64,000 nt of DNA from Taenia hydatigena (taxonomy: Eukaryota > Platyhelminthes > Cestoda > Cyclophyllidea > Taeniidae). Shown one piece after another: positions 49,175-59,042 of this stretch (its first letter is position 1; the number at the start of each line of letters is the position of its first letter). The notes under the pieces are model-generated. The model worked only from the letters and a program-made list of their open reading frames with translations, was not told the origin of the DNA and made no database searches. Both the position numbers and the translations under genes were made by a program. The stretch is taken from NCBI GenBank assembly GCA_036345935.2, contig JADWOT020001374.1, positions 40,001 to 104,000 of the forward strand, given 5' to 3'.

Positions 49175-49799
49175 ACAAGGAGTGCGATGCGGCAAAGGCA
49201 GTGATCGACACCTGGCCATTGAACCAACAGGTCTATACCACCTTGCACGTCTTACTGCGGTATCATCATTAGGACTGTCAACCCAGGATCGCTATCAATC
49301 TCCTCCACATTTCCGTCTTCCTATACCGCATTGTTGGATGCACACACTCATCGCGTCTTTGGCCTCGTCTTTCCCACTGTGCGTCTATTTGACCAAATTC
49401 CTCATTCAATTGACGACTCTTGCTCACCAACTCTACTTCGTTTCAATGGCGTGGATCTATGACGGCATTGAGAAGTGGCAGGTCAATGCTGCTACCGAAT
49501 CGCTGATGACTCTTATTGCTTCTGAAATCGAGGGCACTAGTGCTGATGGTTTTGCTGTCCCCACTGCTTTCTCGGTGCCTTTCGGTGCGGCCATGAATTT
49601 GGTGACGGGGCCCGCCAGTATGGTGTCGGGAGTCCAGACACTTGTGGTGGTGGAGATAAGTGTGATTTCTGGGGACGGTGAGACTTGGAGCCCAGTTGGT
49701 TCATTTGCTCGTTGTGTTGAAGAAAAGGAAGGGAAGGCATTTCAACACGCCTGCTTTCCCCTGAACTGCAAGTCTTCTCCTTCCTATTACAAATGTTGA
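49175..49799 (+). CDS. Longest open frame in the window (about 205 codons), unknown; possible exon
   Basis: Begins after acceptor cgcttcccttacag, and in phase 2 continues from the 48688-48767 exon candidate. The frame stays open to TGA at 49797. It contains two hydrophobic stretches (about codons 58-85 of the ATG frame), and the downstream half is rich in Ala/Ser/Val/Gly. A second reading of the first part (DKECDAAKAVIDTWPLNQQ...) is also protein-like and stops at about 49270, and a - strand frame over 49540-49760 looks equally plausible. The reading frame is therefore not settled. No family recognised. Confidence 0.3.
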
Positions 49800-51100
49800 T
49801 TAAATTAAACTAGACCTCTATCTGGCCAAAATACTTTTCCCCTTTTTAAAGCTTGCTGAATTGCATTGAAGACTGCCCTTATTAACGTGTTGCTTGTTTG
49901 TGGCTTCCTATTTTCCATTGCTAATGCTATGCATCCTGTATCCAGTGTGGTGCTGAAATTTCGAAGTATTGAGACTGCTGCCCGATCGTTAAATACGGGC
50001 GATTGTAGCCTGCAATGAACTTGTGTTCAGACCACTCAGCGAGATGACCCGCATTGTATGGAATCACCAGTTCTAGACTAATCATTTCAAGTGCTGTTGG
50101 TTCCGATTTTGCGTCGTGATCACTAACCAGCCTGTTTCGAGAAATTCCGAACTGCAGTTTGTTCACGACATGCAACCTATCCTTTGTCGTTGTCGAATGT
50201 CTAGCGGGTTCGAATAGCTAAATTTCAGCAATGTTTTCCAGTTTATTACTTGAACTTTTATCCCTACTGAGTGACGAAAAACTGGATAGCATGCGTCCTT
50301 TTCGATGCGGTTTCTCCTGCTGTTCTCGCATTGATTTCCCGTACTTATTGGCTAAAACCACCTGAGTTGTGAGTTGGTCCGAAGGCTGAAGAGAAAGCCA
50401 GCTTGTTGTCTACTTTTAGTATAGTGTTCGGTGAATGAGCGTCAGGTGGTAGTAAAACGTATCCCTTCTTACCAAATGATTTGATGAGTTTGATTTTGGT
50501 GAATTCAAAGCAGTTAAAGGGCAGTACACCTAAGCGGACCCTTAGCGCCAAATAGAATAAAATTGCAAATCTTTTTTGTCTGGACTTGCTCTGGATCAAC
50601 GCGTTGATAGCAGTAAACAGCAATGTGGGACGTCCAATCTGCTAATTCAGTTTCCATTCGCGTAATCGCAAGTTATGTCGCCTATTGCCGACACAACTTC
50701 TTCCTTTTCGAAATCAAACTGCGGTCCCTGTTTAACGGGATGACGGTCGACAGGTTGCCGTCAAGAGATAATATAACATGCATGACACACCAGCATCCAG
50801 TCTCGCTTAGAAATGGAGACGAACGGAGTCAATAAATATTTCTTTTTTGCAACGGAAATGTGGAATTAGTTTCCACTGACCGTGCAGAGCTTGCTAAATG
50901 TGAAGGTTTGCAAAAATATCTCTAAAGAAATTTCAAGGAGAGTCTGATTTTGATGCCTCTACCTCGTCAAAAGATGCGGCAGCGTTGCCCTCACACATTG
51001 CCAGCACATGAACATTCTCCACTTCCACCACTATCAGACTAACATTGTGATGCTTATGTTCTTTAAGTGTGCTTTGTAGGCCAGAGGCGGGGCGACAATT
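49800..51100 (-). other. Two weak - strand coding candidates, no confirmed gene
   Basis: Open frames at 50216-49927 and 50623-50345 on the - strand have protein-like composition. Examples are the motifs LELVIPYNAGHLAEW and LPPDAHSPNTILKV. The first follows an AG acceptor-like site without a clear pyrimidine tract; the second contains an internal gtaaga donor. Neither is recognised or supported by a second copy. Confidence 0.2.
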
Positions 51101-51122
51101 TGAACCTGGTAGCGGAGCGGCG

Positions 51123-51132
51123 TGGTGACTCC
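51123..51132 (+). other. Possible primer-binding site of the gypsy element
   Basis: tggtgactcc differs at one base from TGGTGACCCC, the sequence complementary to the 3' end of many tRNA-Trp. It lies about 170 bases before the gag-like frame. I could not delimit a 5' LTR ending just before it, so this is tentative. Confidence 0.2.
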
Positions 51133-51290
51133 CAGGAGCGCGACTTTTTCCCGTCCTGAACTCTCTCAAAAGGCCTCGCTGTACTCTCTCTCTCTCATCC
51201 ATAATAAAGATTTTAAAGCGTGTTCAGACTTCTAATATCAAGGGTGAAAATAAGGAAGAGAAGAAACCCTCTTCCCATTTCAAATAAGGA

Positions 51291-51845
51291 GTGAATTTCG
51301 GAAGTCGGATGGAAACCGTGAGGTTTAACATCCACTTATACCCCCAGTGGCAGAGAATTCCGCTGATCCTGCATGCTCTTCCGCAAGAGCTTTTCTCAGC
51401 AGTGATTGCTGCCGGGGTCTCACCTGACTCCGATCCTGACCAGTGCTGTGAGATCCTAACTCAACTCGTTATCGGCCAGCGAGAGGAGTCGCTAGCTAGA
51501 GACTTCTATTGCTGCGATCAAAAACCAGGCGAATACGACGAGGAGTACGCTGTGGTCCTGCGGATCCTCGCCAAACGGCGCTTCTGAGGCTGCCTACCTA
51601 ACAAGGTGACAAGTTGGGTGACTGTTCAATTCAAAGCCAAAGTCCGACCACAGTCCATCACAGCAAAGCTCCAGACCATGAAGACCTACGATCTCAGCCA
51701 GTTAATCGGGGCAGCGAACAGAAAGCGTTCCATATGTCCAACTGCTGACCGAATTCTACACGTCCACGTTAGAATCCGACGCGCCGTATCTCAAAAGCAG
51801 GTGAGCCGCACTATTTCTTATTCTGCCTACCCTCCCATGGTTTGA
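51291..51845 (+). pseudogene. Retroelement gag-like region
   Basis: Frame 0 encodes a gag-like segment (LHALPQELFSAVIAAGV...QKPGEYDEEYAVVLRILAKR) of the kind found in gypsy elements of flatworms and other invertebrates. It has an in-frame TGA at 51585-51587, and the frame continues beyond it. No CCHC zinc knuckle was seen. Confidence 0.65.
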
Positions 51846-51879
51846 TCCCATTCATGCAAGTCTTTGCCTGGCTAGAGGG

Positions 51880-52185
51880 ACACCCCTGCAGTTGCCCCTT
51901 GACTTAGGCGCAGCCAAGGCATTATTGAATCCCCAAGCGTTCCTAGATCTCCGCACCAAGTTTCACACTGGTACCCCCTCTGCAAAACTTTTCTTAGCAG
52001 AAGGGAGAAAGATGAAGGTAAAAGGCTAGATGTCGCTAAAAGTGTCACTGGATAAGAAACCTGGATAGTCTAATTTATTGTGTGCCCCGAGTTAGTTTGG
52101 GACGCGGTACTCGGCGTTGGCTTCCTTTGTAACACCAAGGCGGTTCTGAATTTCGCAGAAGGGACATTCGTGACTTAGCAGCATA
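51880..52185 (+). pseudogene. Retroelement aspartic protease remnant
   Basis: LPLDLGAAKALLN occupies the place of the usual D-S/T-G-A active site. Thr/Ser is replaced by Leu, so catalysis is unlikely. Further on, AVLGVGFL with downstream NFAEGTF corresponds to the family's ILGxDFL region. The two parts are separated by stops. Confidence 0.55.
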
Positions 52186-52305
52186 AGGAAACAACCCCAG
52201 TCAGATTCCTTCCAAAAAAGGACGCTGACGAAATCGGTAGCGGATGTAGAAACAGTCGGGGCTACGGGCATTCCCATCAAGAACTTAGATGAGCTTTGCT
52301 CCCAG

Positions 52306-53277
52306 TTGACACAGATCACCGATAGCGAGAGAAAGGACCTGCACTCATCGCTTAGCAGGTATCTGAGCGTGTTCTCATGGCAAGGAGCGAAACTCGGACG
52401 AACAAATGTAGTCAAACATACTATTGACAAGGGCGAAGCTGAGCCCATTCGGCAAACACCCAGACGTATACTGCGGCTCCTCCTGGACGAAGTTAACCGT
52501 CTGGTGGAAGAGATGATCAAGAATGAAGCTATAAAACCATCCAAGTCACCATGGGCTTCTCCAATCGCATTGGTAAAGAAAAGTGACAGTAGTCTACGGC
52601 TGTGTATAGATTACGGAAAGCTAGATGCCGTAACTAAGAAGGACGCCTTTCCCTTACCTCATATGAACGACTTCTTGGATGCTCTACATGGGTCAAAGTG
52701 GTTTTCCACACTAGGCTTAAAATCTGGATAATGGCAAGTATAAGTGGCGGAAAAAGATAGAGAGAAGACGGCTTTCATGGCACCTAACGAGCTTAATGAA
52801 GTCCAGACAATGCCGTTTGGACTCTGTAACGCTGCAGCCACTTCCAGCGCCTGATGCAGACAGCACTGATCGGGCTTTTTCCGAAATATTGCATAATTTA
52901 TCTCGATGACGTACTTGTTTTTGGTAGACATCCGCGAGCATATCGCCAATCTTAAACTAGTCCTGGACTGTCCGCAGGATGCAGGTTTGACCTTGAATCC
53001 AAAGAAGTGTCATTTTCTTCTTCATTCAGTCACCTTCTTGGGGCACACAGTCTCGTCAGATGGGATGGCAGTCACTGAAGATCGCACAAAACAAATGAGA
53101 TCCTGGCCAACACCAACTAATCAGGCAGAACTCCGCAGCTTCCTCGGTTTGGCAAACTACTATAGGCGTTTCGTTAAAGGCTTCGCCAAAATCGTTAGTC
53201 CTCTACACAAACTAACAGAGAGGCAAGCGAAAAAGAATTACAAGCGTGAGAATGAATATGATGAAGCCTTCAAGTAA
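52306..53277 (+). pseudogene. Retroelement reverse transcriptase (broken)
   Basis: 52306-52731 carries the N-terminal RT blocks (KPSKSPWASPIALVKKSD, RLCIDYGKLD, FPLPHMNDFLDAL, WFSTLGLKSG) and then a TAA. After a second stop, TAFMAP...MPFGLCNA follows. A one-base deletion in the codons after GLCNAAAT shifts the frame. The catalytic YLDD motif is present at about 52897-52908. The frame then returns to 52906-53277 with the thumb region (FLGHTVSSDG, FLGLANYYRRF). Confidence 0.9.
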
Positions 53278-53282
53278 CCAAA

Positions 53283-53903
53283 GCGAATGCTCTGCTCCGC
53301 TCTGCGCCGATTCTGGCTTTACAAAAATTCGAGACCGACGCACCACCCTTTGTACTAGACACGGACACCAGTAGCGCGGTTGTTGGTGGTGCACTTTCGC
53401 AGCGAGACAAAGAAGGCAGAGAACACGTCATCGCCTACGCTAGTGTCAGACTAGACAGAAAAATGAGACAGAAGAGTGCAACAAAACGTGAACTTTTCGC
53501 CACCTACACAATGGTGCGACACTTCAAGCGCTACCCGATAGCGAGACAGGTCATAGTGAGAACAGACCATCGAGCGCTGACCTCGTTGAAAACAATGAAG
53601 GAGATCGACCGTTCGGTTGAACGCTGGTACGAGGAACTGCAACAATATGGCCTCACCGTGCAGTACAGAAAAGGAGACTCGCATAGCAACGCGAATGCGT
53701 TATCCCGCAGACCTTTCTCAGTGGAAAGGCATAGCAGTGTAGTGAAAACCCTATTTTTAAGCGAACCGACTGAACATCAGTGGGGAGACACACAGAGTAC
53801 AGATCCCGACACGTCCCTGGTATACGACAGGTTCCTGACATCTTCGTCTAAGCGCACTGCGGAAGAGACGAAATCGTCCAGCAAGGCAGCCGGGCAGATA
53901 TAG
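53283..53903 (+). pseudogene. Retroelement RNase H domain
   Basis: Open in frame 0 across the whole domain. Recognisable blocks are FVLDTDTSSAVVGGALSQ, a KRELFA helix, VRTDHRAL and the YRKGDSHSNANALSRRP end, typical of Ty3/gypsy RNase H. It is the least damaged part of the element, but it is fused to no intact RT. It ends in a tether-like hydrophilic stretch before integrase. Confidence 0.85.
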
Positions 53904-53984
53904 CAACAATGGTCCAAACTCTCCCTGGAAGATGAGGTCTTGTGGTACCAAGAAGTCGTCACGCCTCCCAAGCGTTGGCTGTTC

Positions 53985-54440
53985 CAGGTTCCCTAATACA
54001 AACAGCCCTTCAAGAGTTGCACGAACAGTTGGGTCACGTAGGCGAGTAAAAGATGGTGGAGGCCTCGATGAAGCGATACTGGTAGTCCTCTCTCTCCCTA
54101 GACGTGCAGGACTTCTGCCGAACCTGCATTATTTGCAGCAGGCTCAAGAGCCCTCATTCCACAGCGATTGCACCCCTGCAGCTTATGCCCACAGGATTTG
54201 AGAGCGAACGAGTGGGCATCGACATCATGGGTCCTCTGCTACTTACTAAGAGGAGAAGCCGATATGTTCTATTTATGGTTGACTACTTCACAAAAGTGGA
54301 CAAAGCAGAATTCATAAAGTCGCAAGACGCCGAGACAGTCGCGTCAACCATTTCAATCGTTGGATCTGCCAACACAGAGTGCCTGAATCAGTCCATAGCG
54401 ACCAAGGTTATTCAGACTTCAAATAACAAGCATACTCCTT
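53985..54440 (+). pseudogene. Retroelement integrase, truncated
   Basis: Zinc-finger His pair in LHEQLGHVG (about 54014-54040) and Cys pair in FCRTCIIC (about 54110-54133), in different frames. The start of the core, GIDIMGPL...VLFMVDYFTK, is open in frame 2. Homology fades at about 54370, before the second Asp and the Glu of the D,D,E triad. Confidence 0.8.
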
Positions 54441-54636
54441 AACACATTATGCGTTCAATTTAACTCAAGTGCCTCAAGCATTATTATGCATTCCAACAAG
54501 GAAGCAAAAGAAATTATATGAAAAAGAACAAATCCTGCACAGTAAACATTTCTTTCCTTGCGCATAATTTGGCAAGCACATATGTAGGTAAAATAGAAAA
54601 GAGTTGGTGGGATTCGCGGATAGGTCCAAATGAACG

Positions 54637-55230
54637 TGGGCACCTCTTGAGAGTAGTAGGGCGGTAGTCTGTTGTCGCGGCACCGACAAATCTCTACTTT
54701 TTATTTGGTATGACGTTTTATATTGTTGAGATGGAGGATTGGTCTTGCAGTCGCCTTTTTACGATGGTGATGATGTGCTGTCGGCACAGATTGGAAGGAT
54801 TTGAAAATAATCTGTATGTGGGCACCTCTTGAGAGAAGTAGGGCGGTAGTCTGTTGTCGCGGCACCGACGAATCTCTCCTTTTTATTTGGTATGACGTTT
54901 TTTGTATTGTTGAGACGGAGGATTGGTCATGCCGTCGCGTTTAGCGATGGTGATGAGGTGCTGTCGGTAGAGATTGGGAGGAGTTGGAAGTATTCTGTAT
55001 GTGGGTAGCTCTTGAGAGTAGTAGGGCGGTAGTCTGTTGTCGCGGCACCGACGAATCTCTACTTTTTATTTGGTATGACGTTTTATATTGTTGAGACGGA
55101 GGATTGGTCATGCAGTCGCGTTGTGCGATGGTGATGAGATGCTGTCGGTACAGATTGGGTGGAGTTGGTAGTATTCTTTTTGCAGGCACCTTTTGTTTGT
55201 AGGGAGGTAGACTGTCATCGCTGCTACGCA
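54637..55230 (+). repeat. Tandem repeat, ~182-bp unit, about 3.2 copies
   Basis: The segment cacctcttgagag..agtagggcggtagtctgttgtcgcggcaccgac recurs at 54641, 54823, 55006 and (diverged) 55187, giving spacings of 182, 183 and 181. Units are about 90% alike. A more diverged relative lies at about 55646-55700 (cacttcttaaaaatcgggcgg...ttgtcgcgtcaccaac). No conserved open frame. It starts about 200 bases after the end of recognisable integrase. Confidence 0.9.
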
Positions 55231-56190
55231 ACGTCTTCTTTTTTTGCAGTTACTCTTATTTTTATTTGCTTATTTTCGTTTAAATTTCCTTTGATTTGAA
55301 TATTGACCTCTTGTTTGTTTTTCTGTTTCAAAAATCTTTTTTGCACGCGCGGTTGGTGGCGTTTTCCTGGCTTCTGCTGGGCGTTTTTAAAAATCGCATT
55401 TTGAATTTTTGCGTTAAGTACGGGACCTGCTTACTCTGTTGATTTTTTATTTGTTCTGTCGAAGTCTCGGGTCTGTTTTTGATTCCCCGGATGCACTTTT
55501 TGTGTGGCCATCTCTTTCTACATCGCGGCAGCAATGCGGCGCTTCTAGAAATCCGTTTTGAATTTTCAATTTTGAAGGCTGCGTCTAGATTTTTCGTTGA
55601 CGAGCTCTCTACTCAGATAGTGATGAAACGGACACATTTTATAGCTGGACACTTCTTAAAAATCGGGCGGCACTTTGTATTGTCGCGTCACCAACGTGGC
55701 TCTCTTTTTGAATCCTTTTTAGGTTTTTAACTTTGAAACGGAGAACTGCTCGGCCTGTTGCCTCCTGTCTTGCTCTTGGGAGTTCCCGTGTAAGTTGGTG
55801 CCGCAATTGATGCAGTCGCTACCTGGGCAGTGCTTTTTAGTAGCGTGGTGGCATGGTCATCATGGCAGCCACTTGGTTCTCTTTTAGTCCGTTTCGAGTT
55901 TTATTAATAAAAAGGAGAAGTGAAGACTTAGTTGTCTCCTGTTTTTGCTGTGCGAATTTGTCGTGGCATTCTCTAGAGGTTTGCGCCTTGGTGGTAGCGC
56001 TCTAGCCTACTTTTCCGTGTCTTCAACACTACGCTTCTTTTCGATCGGTACGTAATGGATTCGTTATTGGTTTGAAACTGCCACTTCGGCGCTTCTTTGC
56101 TGCCTGCTTTTAAATACCATTTTTATAATGAGAACTCCTCCGTGCTTTTGTGTCTCTCATGGGCTTATCACGGTCAGATTGTTGAGTTGA
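55231..56190. other. T/G-rich sequence, no gene recognised
   Basis: Strongly T-rich on +, with the diverged tandem-repeat relative near 55650. It could be the remaining 3' region of the retroelement or a repeat array that has decayed. No terminal repeat matching the 5' side of the element was found. Confidence 0.5.
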
Positions 56191-56192
56191 CC

Positions 56193-56198
56193 TTTATT
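56193..56198 (-). terminator. AATAAA poly(A) signal of gene B
   Basis: AATAAA on the - strand about 265 bases downstream of the gene B stop codon (56464). The position is suitable for a short 3' UTR. Confidence 0.5.
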
Positions 56199-56463
56199 CT
56201 GTGAGAGACCATCTAGGTGTGCTCGATGATTGTTGTGCACCTTCAAAAGCCACCAAGTTACGCGATGGCTGTGTGTCGCTTTCCCACTTTGAAGATTTGG
56301 TGCCACTGAGGGTTCTTGATTGGTAATCGCACAGCATTTGTTCACTGAGTCCGCCGCCAAATTCATAACTTGTGTACTGTGAAAAATCGCCCTGTATGAC
56401 GGGCTTTTTTTGCCGTCCGTCCGCACAGACAGCACGTGTTGAAGACGCGGACGATGTATCTCC

Positions 56464-56515
56464 TCAACCTTGTACGAATTCTTCTGCCAATTCCATGTGG
56501 TCCGTCCATTTCAAT
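56464..56515 (-). CDS. Gene B last coding exon (52 nt)
   Basis: Acceptor cctcacttatttcag. In phase 2 it reads LKWTDHMELAEEFVQG and TGA, the same length and stop position as gene A. Read in phase 1 it would give Asp then stop in both genes; in phase 0, gene B is open for about 60 codons. Silent differences between the genes favour phase 2. Confidence 0.6.
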
Positions 56516-59003
56516 CTGAAATAAGTGAGGAAGTAGAGGAGCCACGGGAAGAAAAAGCGATTAGATGTAGTAAAGTGAGTTGGCGGGTGTGTGGGTGAGT
56601 GAGTGGGTGAATGGGTGGGTGGACGATAAGGTGTTGGCGGAAAGTGGAGTTGAAAATAATAAGGCAACCAACTAGGCATGCAACGAGCAACGAATGGAGA
56701 TCTTACTTCACCCAGGATAGAACTGTCGACCTGATCGACTAGAATGACAAGTTAGAGGAGAGGATGAGATGAATGTGTCTTCGCACTTTAATGCACACAG
56801 TCAGGCGCAAACACACACGCAGACGTTCCTACCTGTTTTGGTGGGAGACCGATGGAGGCGACCTTCTACAAGGACGAAAACAAAGATAGATAATGGCACA
56901 CACACAAACGTACACACACAAACTGAGGCAACCAAACAGACAGACAGGCAGGCAGGCAGGCAGGAAGCGCATATTCTTACCCGTTAATGTAGAGCGCCAG
57001 GTGGAGGAATCCTCTAAAGAGAGAAGGAAAGAATTGGGCAGTGAGATGATGAGGTGGGAGTTGGGCGAGTCTACAAATTACGAAGTGGGAAGTAGGAGCA
57101 ACGCGCTCACCTTCGCTCTCGAGGGGGTAAGTGGAGAAGGAGTAGGAGTAGGAGACAGAATTGAGGCGAAGTGGTGTGGGACAAACTACAACGACGGAAA
57201 GGAAGACAGGAGTGGAGAATGAATGGCGATGCAGGCTAGGCTACGCTGAAATGAGATTTTGTTGTAGGCAAAGCGTGACTGAGTTAGATGCAGAATAGTC
57301 CATGCTAGTCTGATGTAGGTTGCGAACCTTGGCACCATTGAATCATGTCATAATGAAGAGTGAGGCTAGTGGGGCAATGAAGGAGACTTACAAAGAGGGC
57401 GTTGGCTGACAATGAGGTGGGAGGAGGATGAGGCTGAGGCGAATTGGGGCTGGGTTTGAAGAAGGGGAAGGCGAGCGCAGCGTAAGGAAGGCAGAGAAGC
57501 GACATTTTCTTGTGCCACTAAATTGGAAAAATAAAGACAAATGAATGAAATGAGGGGAGTACCAACTCCTCTGTTCCGGTTGAATTGGATGCGTAGAGCA
57601 CAAACAATGGGGCATCATGCAATGCGCAATGCTTGGAAGCATATAGAGCGTTGTAGTGGGAAACAACGGAGGCACTCACCGAAGGCGCGTTGTAGTGGGG
57701 CATGGACAAGGGGACGTAGAGAAGAGAGTTGCGGTCCCTCCATTCCGAAGACGTCCCTAGTGTCTGCGAGAAAGAAAGAGAAGACCTTAATTTTAATGGT
57801 ATGGAGTTGTGTGGGGTGGATTAGGTGGGTCAAAGTAGAGTGATGGTGAGGTTGACTCCAACGGTAGCGCATAAGGCGCCTCTGAGGATGAGGTAGGCAA
57901 GATGGACGTGGTAGTCCTGTCCATGCTCTCCTTTCCTGCTTTATGCAAGCCTGTCATAATTCAGCCAAGGTGACTAGTCTGCTCTGTGGCGACCCAGTAC
58001 AATCTAGTCAAGCCTGGTCCTGCATATCGTGCTACAGTGCTTCTACAGTGGAATGTACATATTGAGCAAGTTTTTGTTCTACCTCAAGAGGTCTCTCGCT
58101 GATGCTGCTACTCATTAGGTGAATGTAAGGGCATGGAATTGGCATGAAGAGTAAGCGTGGTACAGCAGGCGTGGTGTAGGGTATAAGTTGATTAGAGAAA
58201 TCGGCGATTCACCCCTAAAGGTTACTATTACGCTAACGACGTTGCGTGTTTGACGCCTTTGTCTAGGCCTCTGCCTGGCAGAATTATTTCGTTGCATTGC
58301 TAAGCAACGCGAGTGTACGTCTGAAAGAGACAAAGGAATGATTGAGAGAGGGGCAGAGAGATGAGAATCCGAGGGCATGAAATGGGACAGGGTGGGGAAG
58401 GATAAAAGGGGATTGAAAATGGCCGCCGTAAGTTGACTATGCGCAGTGCTGTGGTGCAGTATTCGGCATTTCTCTCCCTCCTTCTCGTGTCTACTCCGGA
58501 ACTGATTCACCTACCCACTCATCTAGCCATCTGAATGAGTAAAACTTGAAGAAATAGACCTATTGCTAGGAATTACGACTTTTCAGTAGCACACTCGAAG
58601 AGGCTAATGATAGTTTTCCTATCCATGTTATTGACACTTGATATCAGATTTGATGAAAATGAAATGAGGCGCAAATGAAATAATGAGGAGGAGGGGGAGG
58701 AGGCTGGAACAAAGTTGGCACGAGGAGAGGAGAGGCGAGGAGGAGGAACTGATGGCATAACTTACCCCTAATTTCTGCTGTAGGTATCTGTTTCGGCCTT
58801 TTGAGTTTTTCGGAATGGAGGTCCGGGAGGTTGGAACTGATACCGAGATGGCGAGGGAGGTGACAAACGTAAAAAAACAACAGAAGACCGAATAGGAGGA
58901 TAAAATAAAGCAGAGGGGAGGCATTGATGGCCAACTGAATTAACGGGACGAATCCACAAAGAAAGATGAGCAGCAATAGACAAAACAACACGTTGACAAC
59001 CAT
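56464..59003 (-). CDS. Gene B: seven-exon micro-exon gene, probable membrane or secreted protein (227 aa), unknown
   Basis: Exons in transcription order: 59003-58766, 58320-58213, 57763-57680, 57405-57392, 57117-57111, 57013-56833 and 56515-56464. They add to 684 nt, exactly 228 codons including the stop, with every junction in phase and all introns GT-AG (97-449 bp). The protein starts MVVNVLFC with two hydrophobic runs (about residues 2-26 and 30-47). A basic middle region (RQRPRQRRQTR), short linkers, a Cys-rich hydrophobic segment (about 167-197) and a polar tail ending EEFVQG follow. Gene A on the + strand is a paralog sharing the last five exons. No known family recognised. Expression and exact splicing are inferred from sequence only. 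Confidence 0.55.
56576..56625 (+). repeat. GTGA/GTGG simple repeat in gene B last intron
   Basis: Degenerate gtgggtgagtgagtgggtgaatgggtgggtgg tract on +, lying in the intron between 56516 and 56832. Confidence 0.85.
56833..57013 (-). CDS. Gene B long exon with Cys-rich hydrophobic segment (181 nt)
   Basis: Acceptor ttctctctttag, donor gtagga; phase 1 in, 2 out. It is open through an internal donor-like gtaaga (56980) and an internal acceptor-like ttgtag before AAGGTCGCC. A (CTGC)n-like stretch encodes the LPACLPVCL part and a GT-rich stretch encodes CVYVCVCA. Part of the hydrophobic segment may therefore come from simple-repeat expansion that stayed in frame. Confidence 0.5.
56941..56963 (+). 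repeat. (CAGG)n microsatellite inside gene B long exon
   Basis: Tandem cagacaggcaggcaggcagg on +, reading as Cys/Leu/Pro codons on the - strand in the predicted exon. Confidence 0.9.
57111..57117 (-). CDS. Gene B 7-nt micro-exon (AGCGAAG)
   Basis: Identical to the gene A micro-exon. The donor is gtgagc. The acceptor ends in gag (accccctcgag), weaker than the cag of gene A. Its length restores phase 1 for the next exon. Confidence 0.5.
57392..57405 (-). CDS. Gene B 14-nt micro-exon
   Basis: Lies between cctcattgtcag and gtaagtct; encodes A-N-A-L-F with the preceding base and shifts phase 1 to 0. The gene A partner is 17 nt. Confidence 0.6.
57680..57763 (-). CDS. Gene B exon (84 nt)
   Basis: Acceptor tttctttctcgcag, donor gtgagtg, phase 1 in and out. 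It encodes DTRDVFGMEG...LSSLR...HAPLQRAFG and is the counterpart of gene A 42812-42901. The neighbouring introns also align, down to a shared tract of about 200 bp upstream (57860-58030 against 42560-42720). Confidence 0.7.
58213..58320 (-). CDS. Gene B exon (108 nt), basic segment
   Basis: Acceptor cctttgtctctttcag, donor gtgaat; phase 1 in and out. It encodes DVHSRC..., then an Arg/Gln-rich run and NVVSVIVTFRG. The acceptor region aligns well with gene A 41960-42032, but the gene A sequence after it meets a stop in phase 1. The exon therefore seems lost or replaced there. Confidence 0.5.
58766..59003 (-). CDS. Gene B first coding exon with hydrophobic N terminus (238 nt)
   Basis: The ATG at 59003-59001 is the first in the open frame; the frame is open further upstream (to about 59042), but only with non-ATG codons. 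The donor gtaagt follows at 58765. It encodes 79 codons plus one base. The hydrophobic leader could be a signal peptide followed by a membrane helix, or two helices. T-rich sequence gives Leu/Phe-rich frames easily, so this exon is less certain than the paralog-supported ones. The phase match to the next exon favours it. Confidence 0.45.
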
Positions 59004-59042
59004 GTTCGACGCTGCTGTGCGATGGACCACTTCGAATTCCAC

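Larger units (their letters stand above)
51291..54440 (+). mobile_element. Degenerate Ty3/gypsy-type LTR retrotransposon, internal region (non-functional)
   Basis: Domain order is gag-like, aspartic protease, reverse transcriptase, RNase H and integrase zinc finger plus start of the core. This is the order of Ty3/gypsy elements; copia elements place integrase before RT. Frames shift several times (gag in frame 0, RT mainly frame 1, RNase H frame 0, integrase frame 2), with in-frame stops. The protease active-site motif is altered and integrase stops after its first catalytic Asp region, so this copy cannot move by itself. No matching LTRs were recognised. Downstream lies a 182-bp tandem repeat rather than a visible LTR. 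It inserted, or was left, between the two micro-exon paralogs. Confidence 0.9.

Noticed and set aside
51085..51140. tRNA B-box-like ggttcaaatt on the - strand (SINE head)
   Set aside because: No A box or cloverleaf could be drawn around it.
58115..58510. 131-codon - strand frame as a single-exon gene
   Set aside because: It spans a clear acceptor and donor of gene B; only 58213-58320 fits the phase chain.
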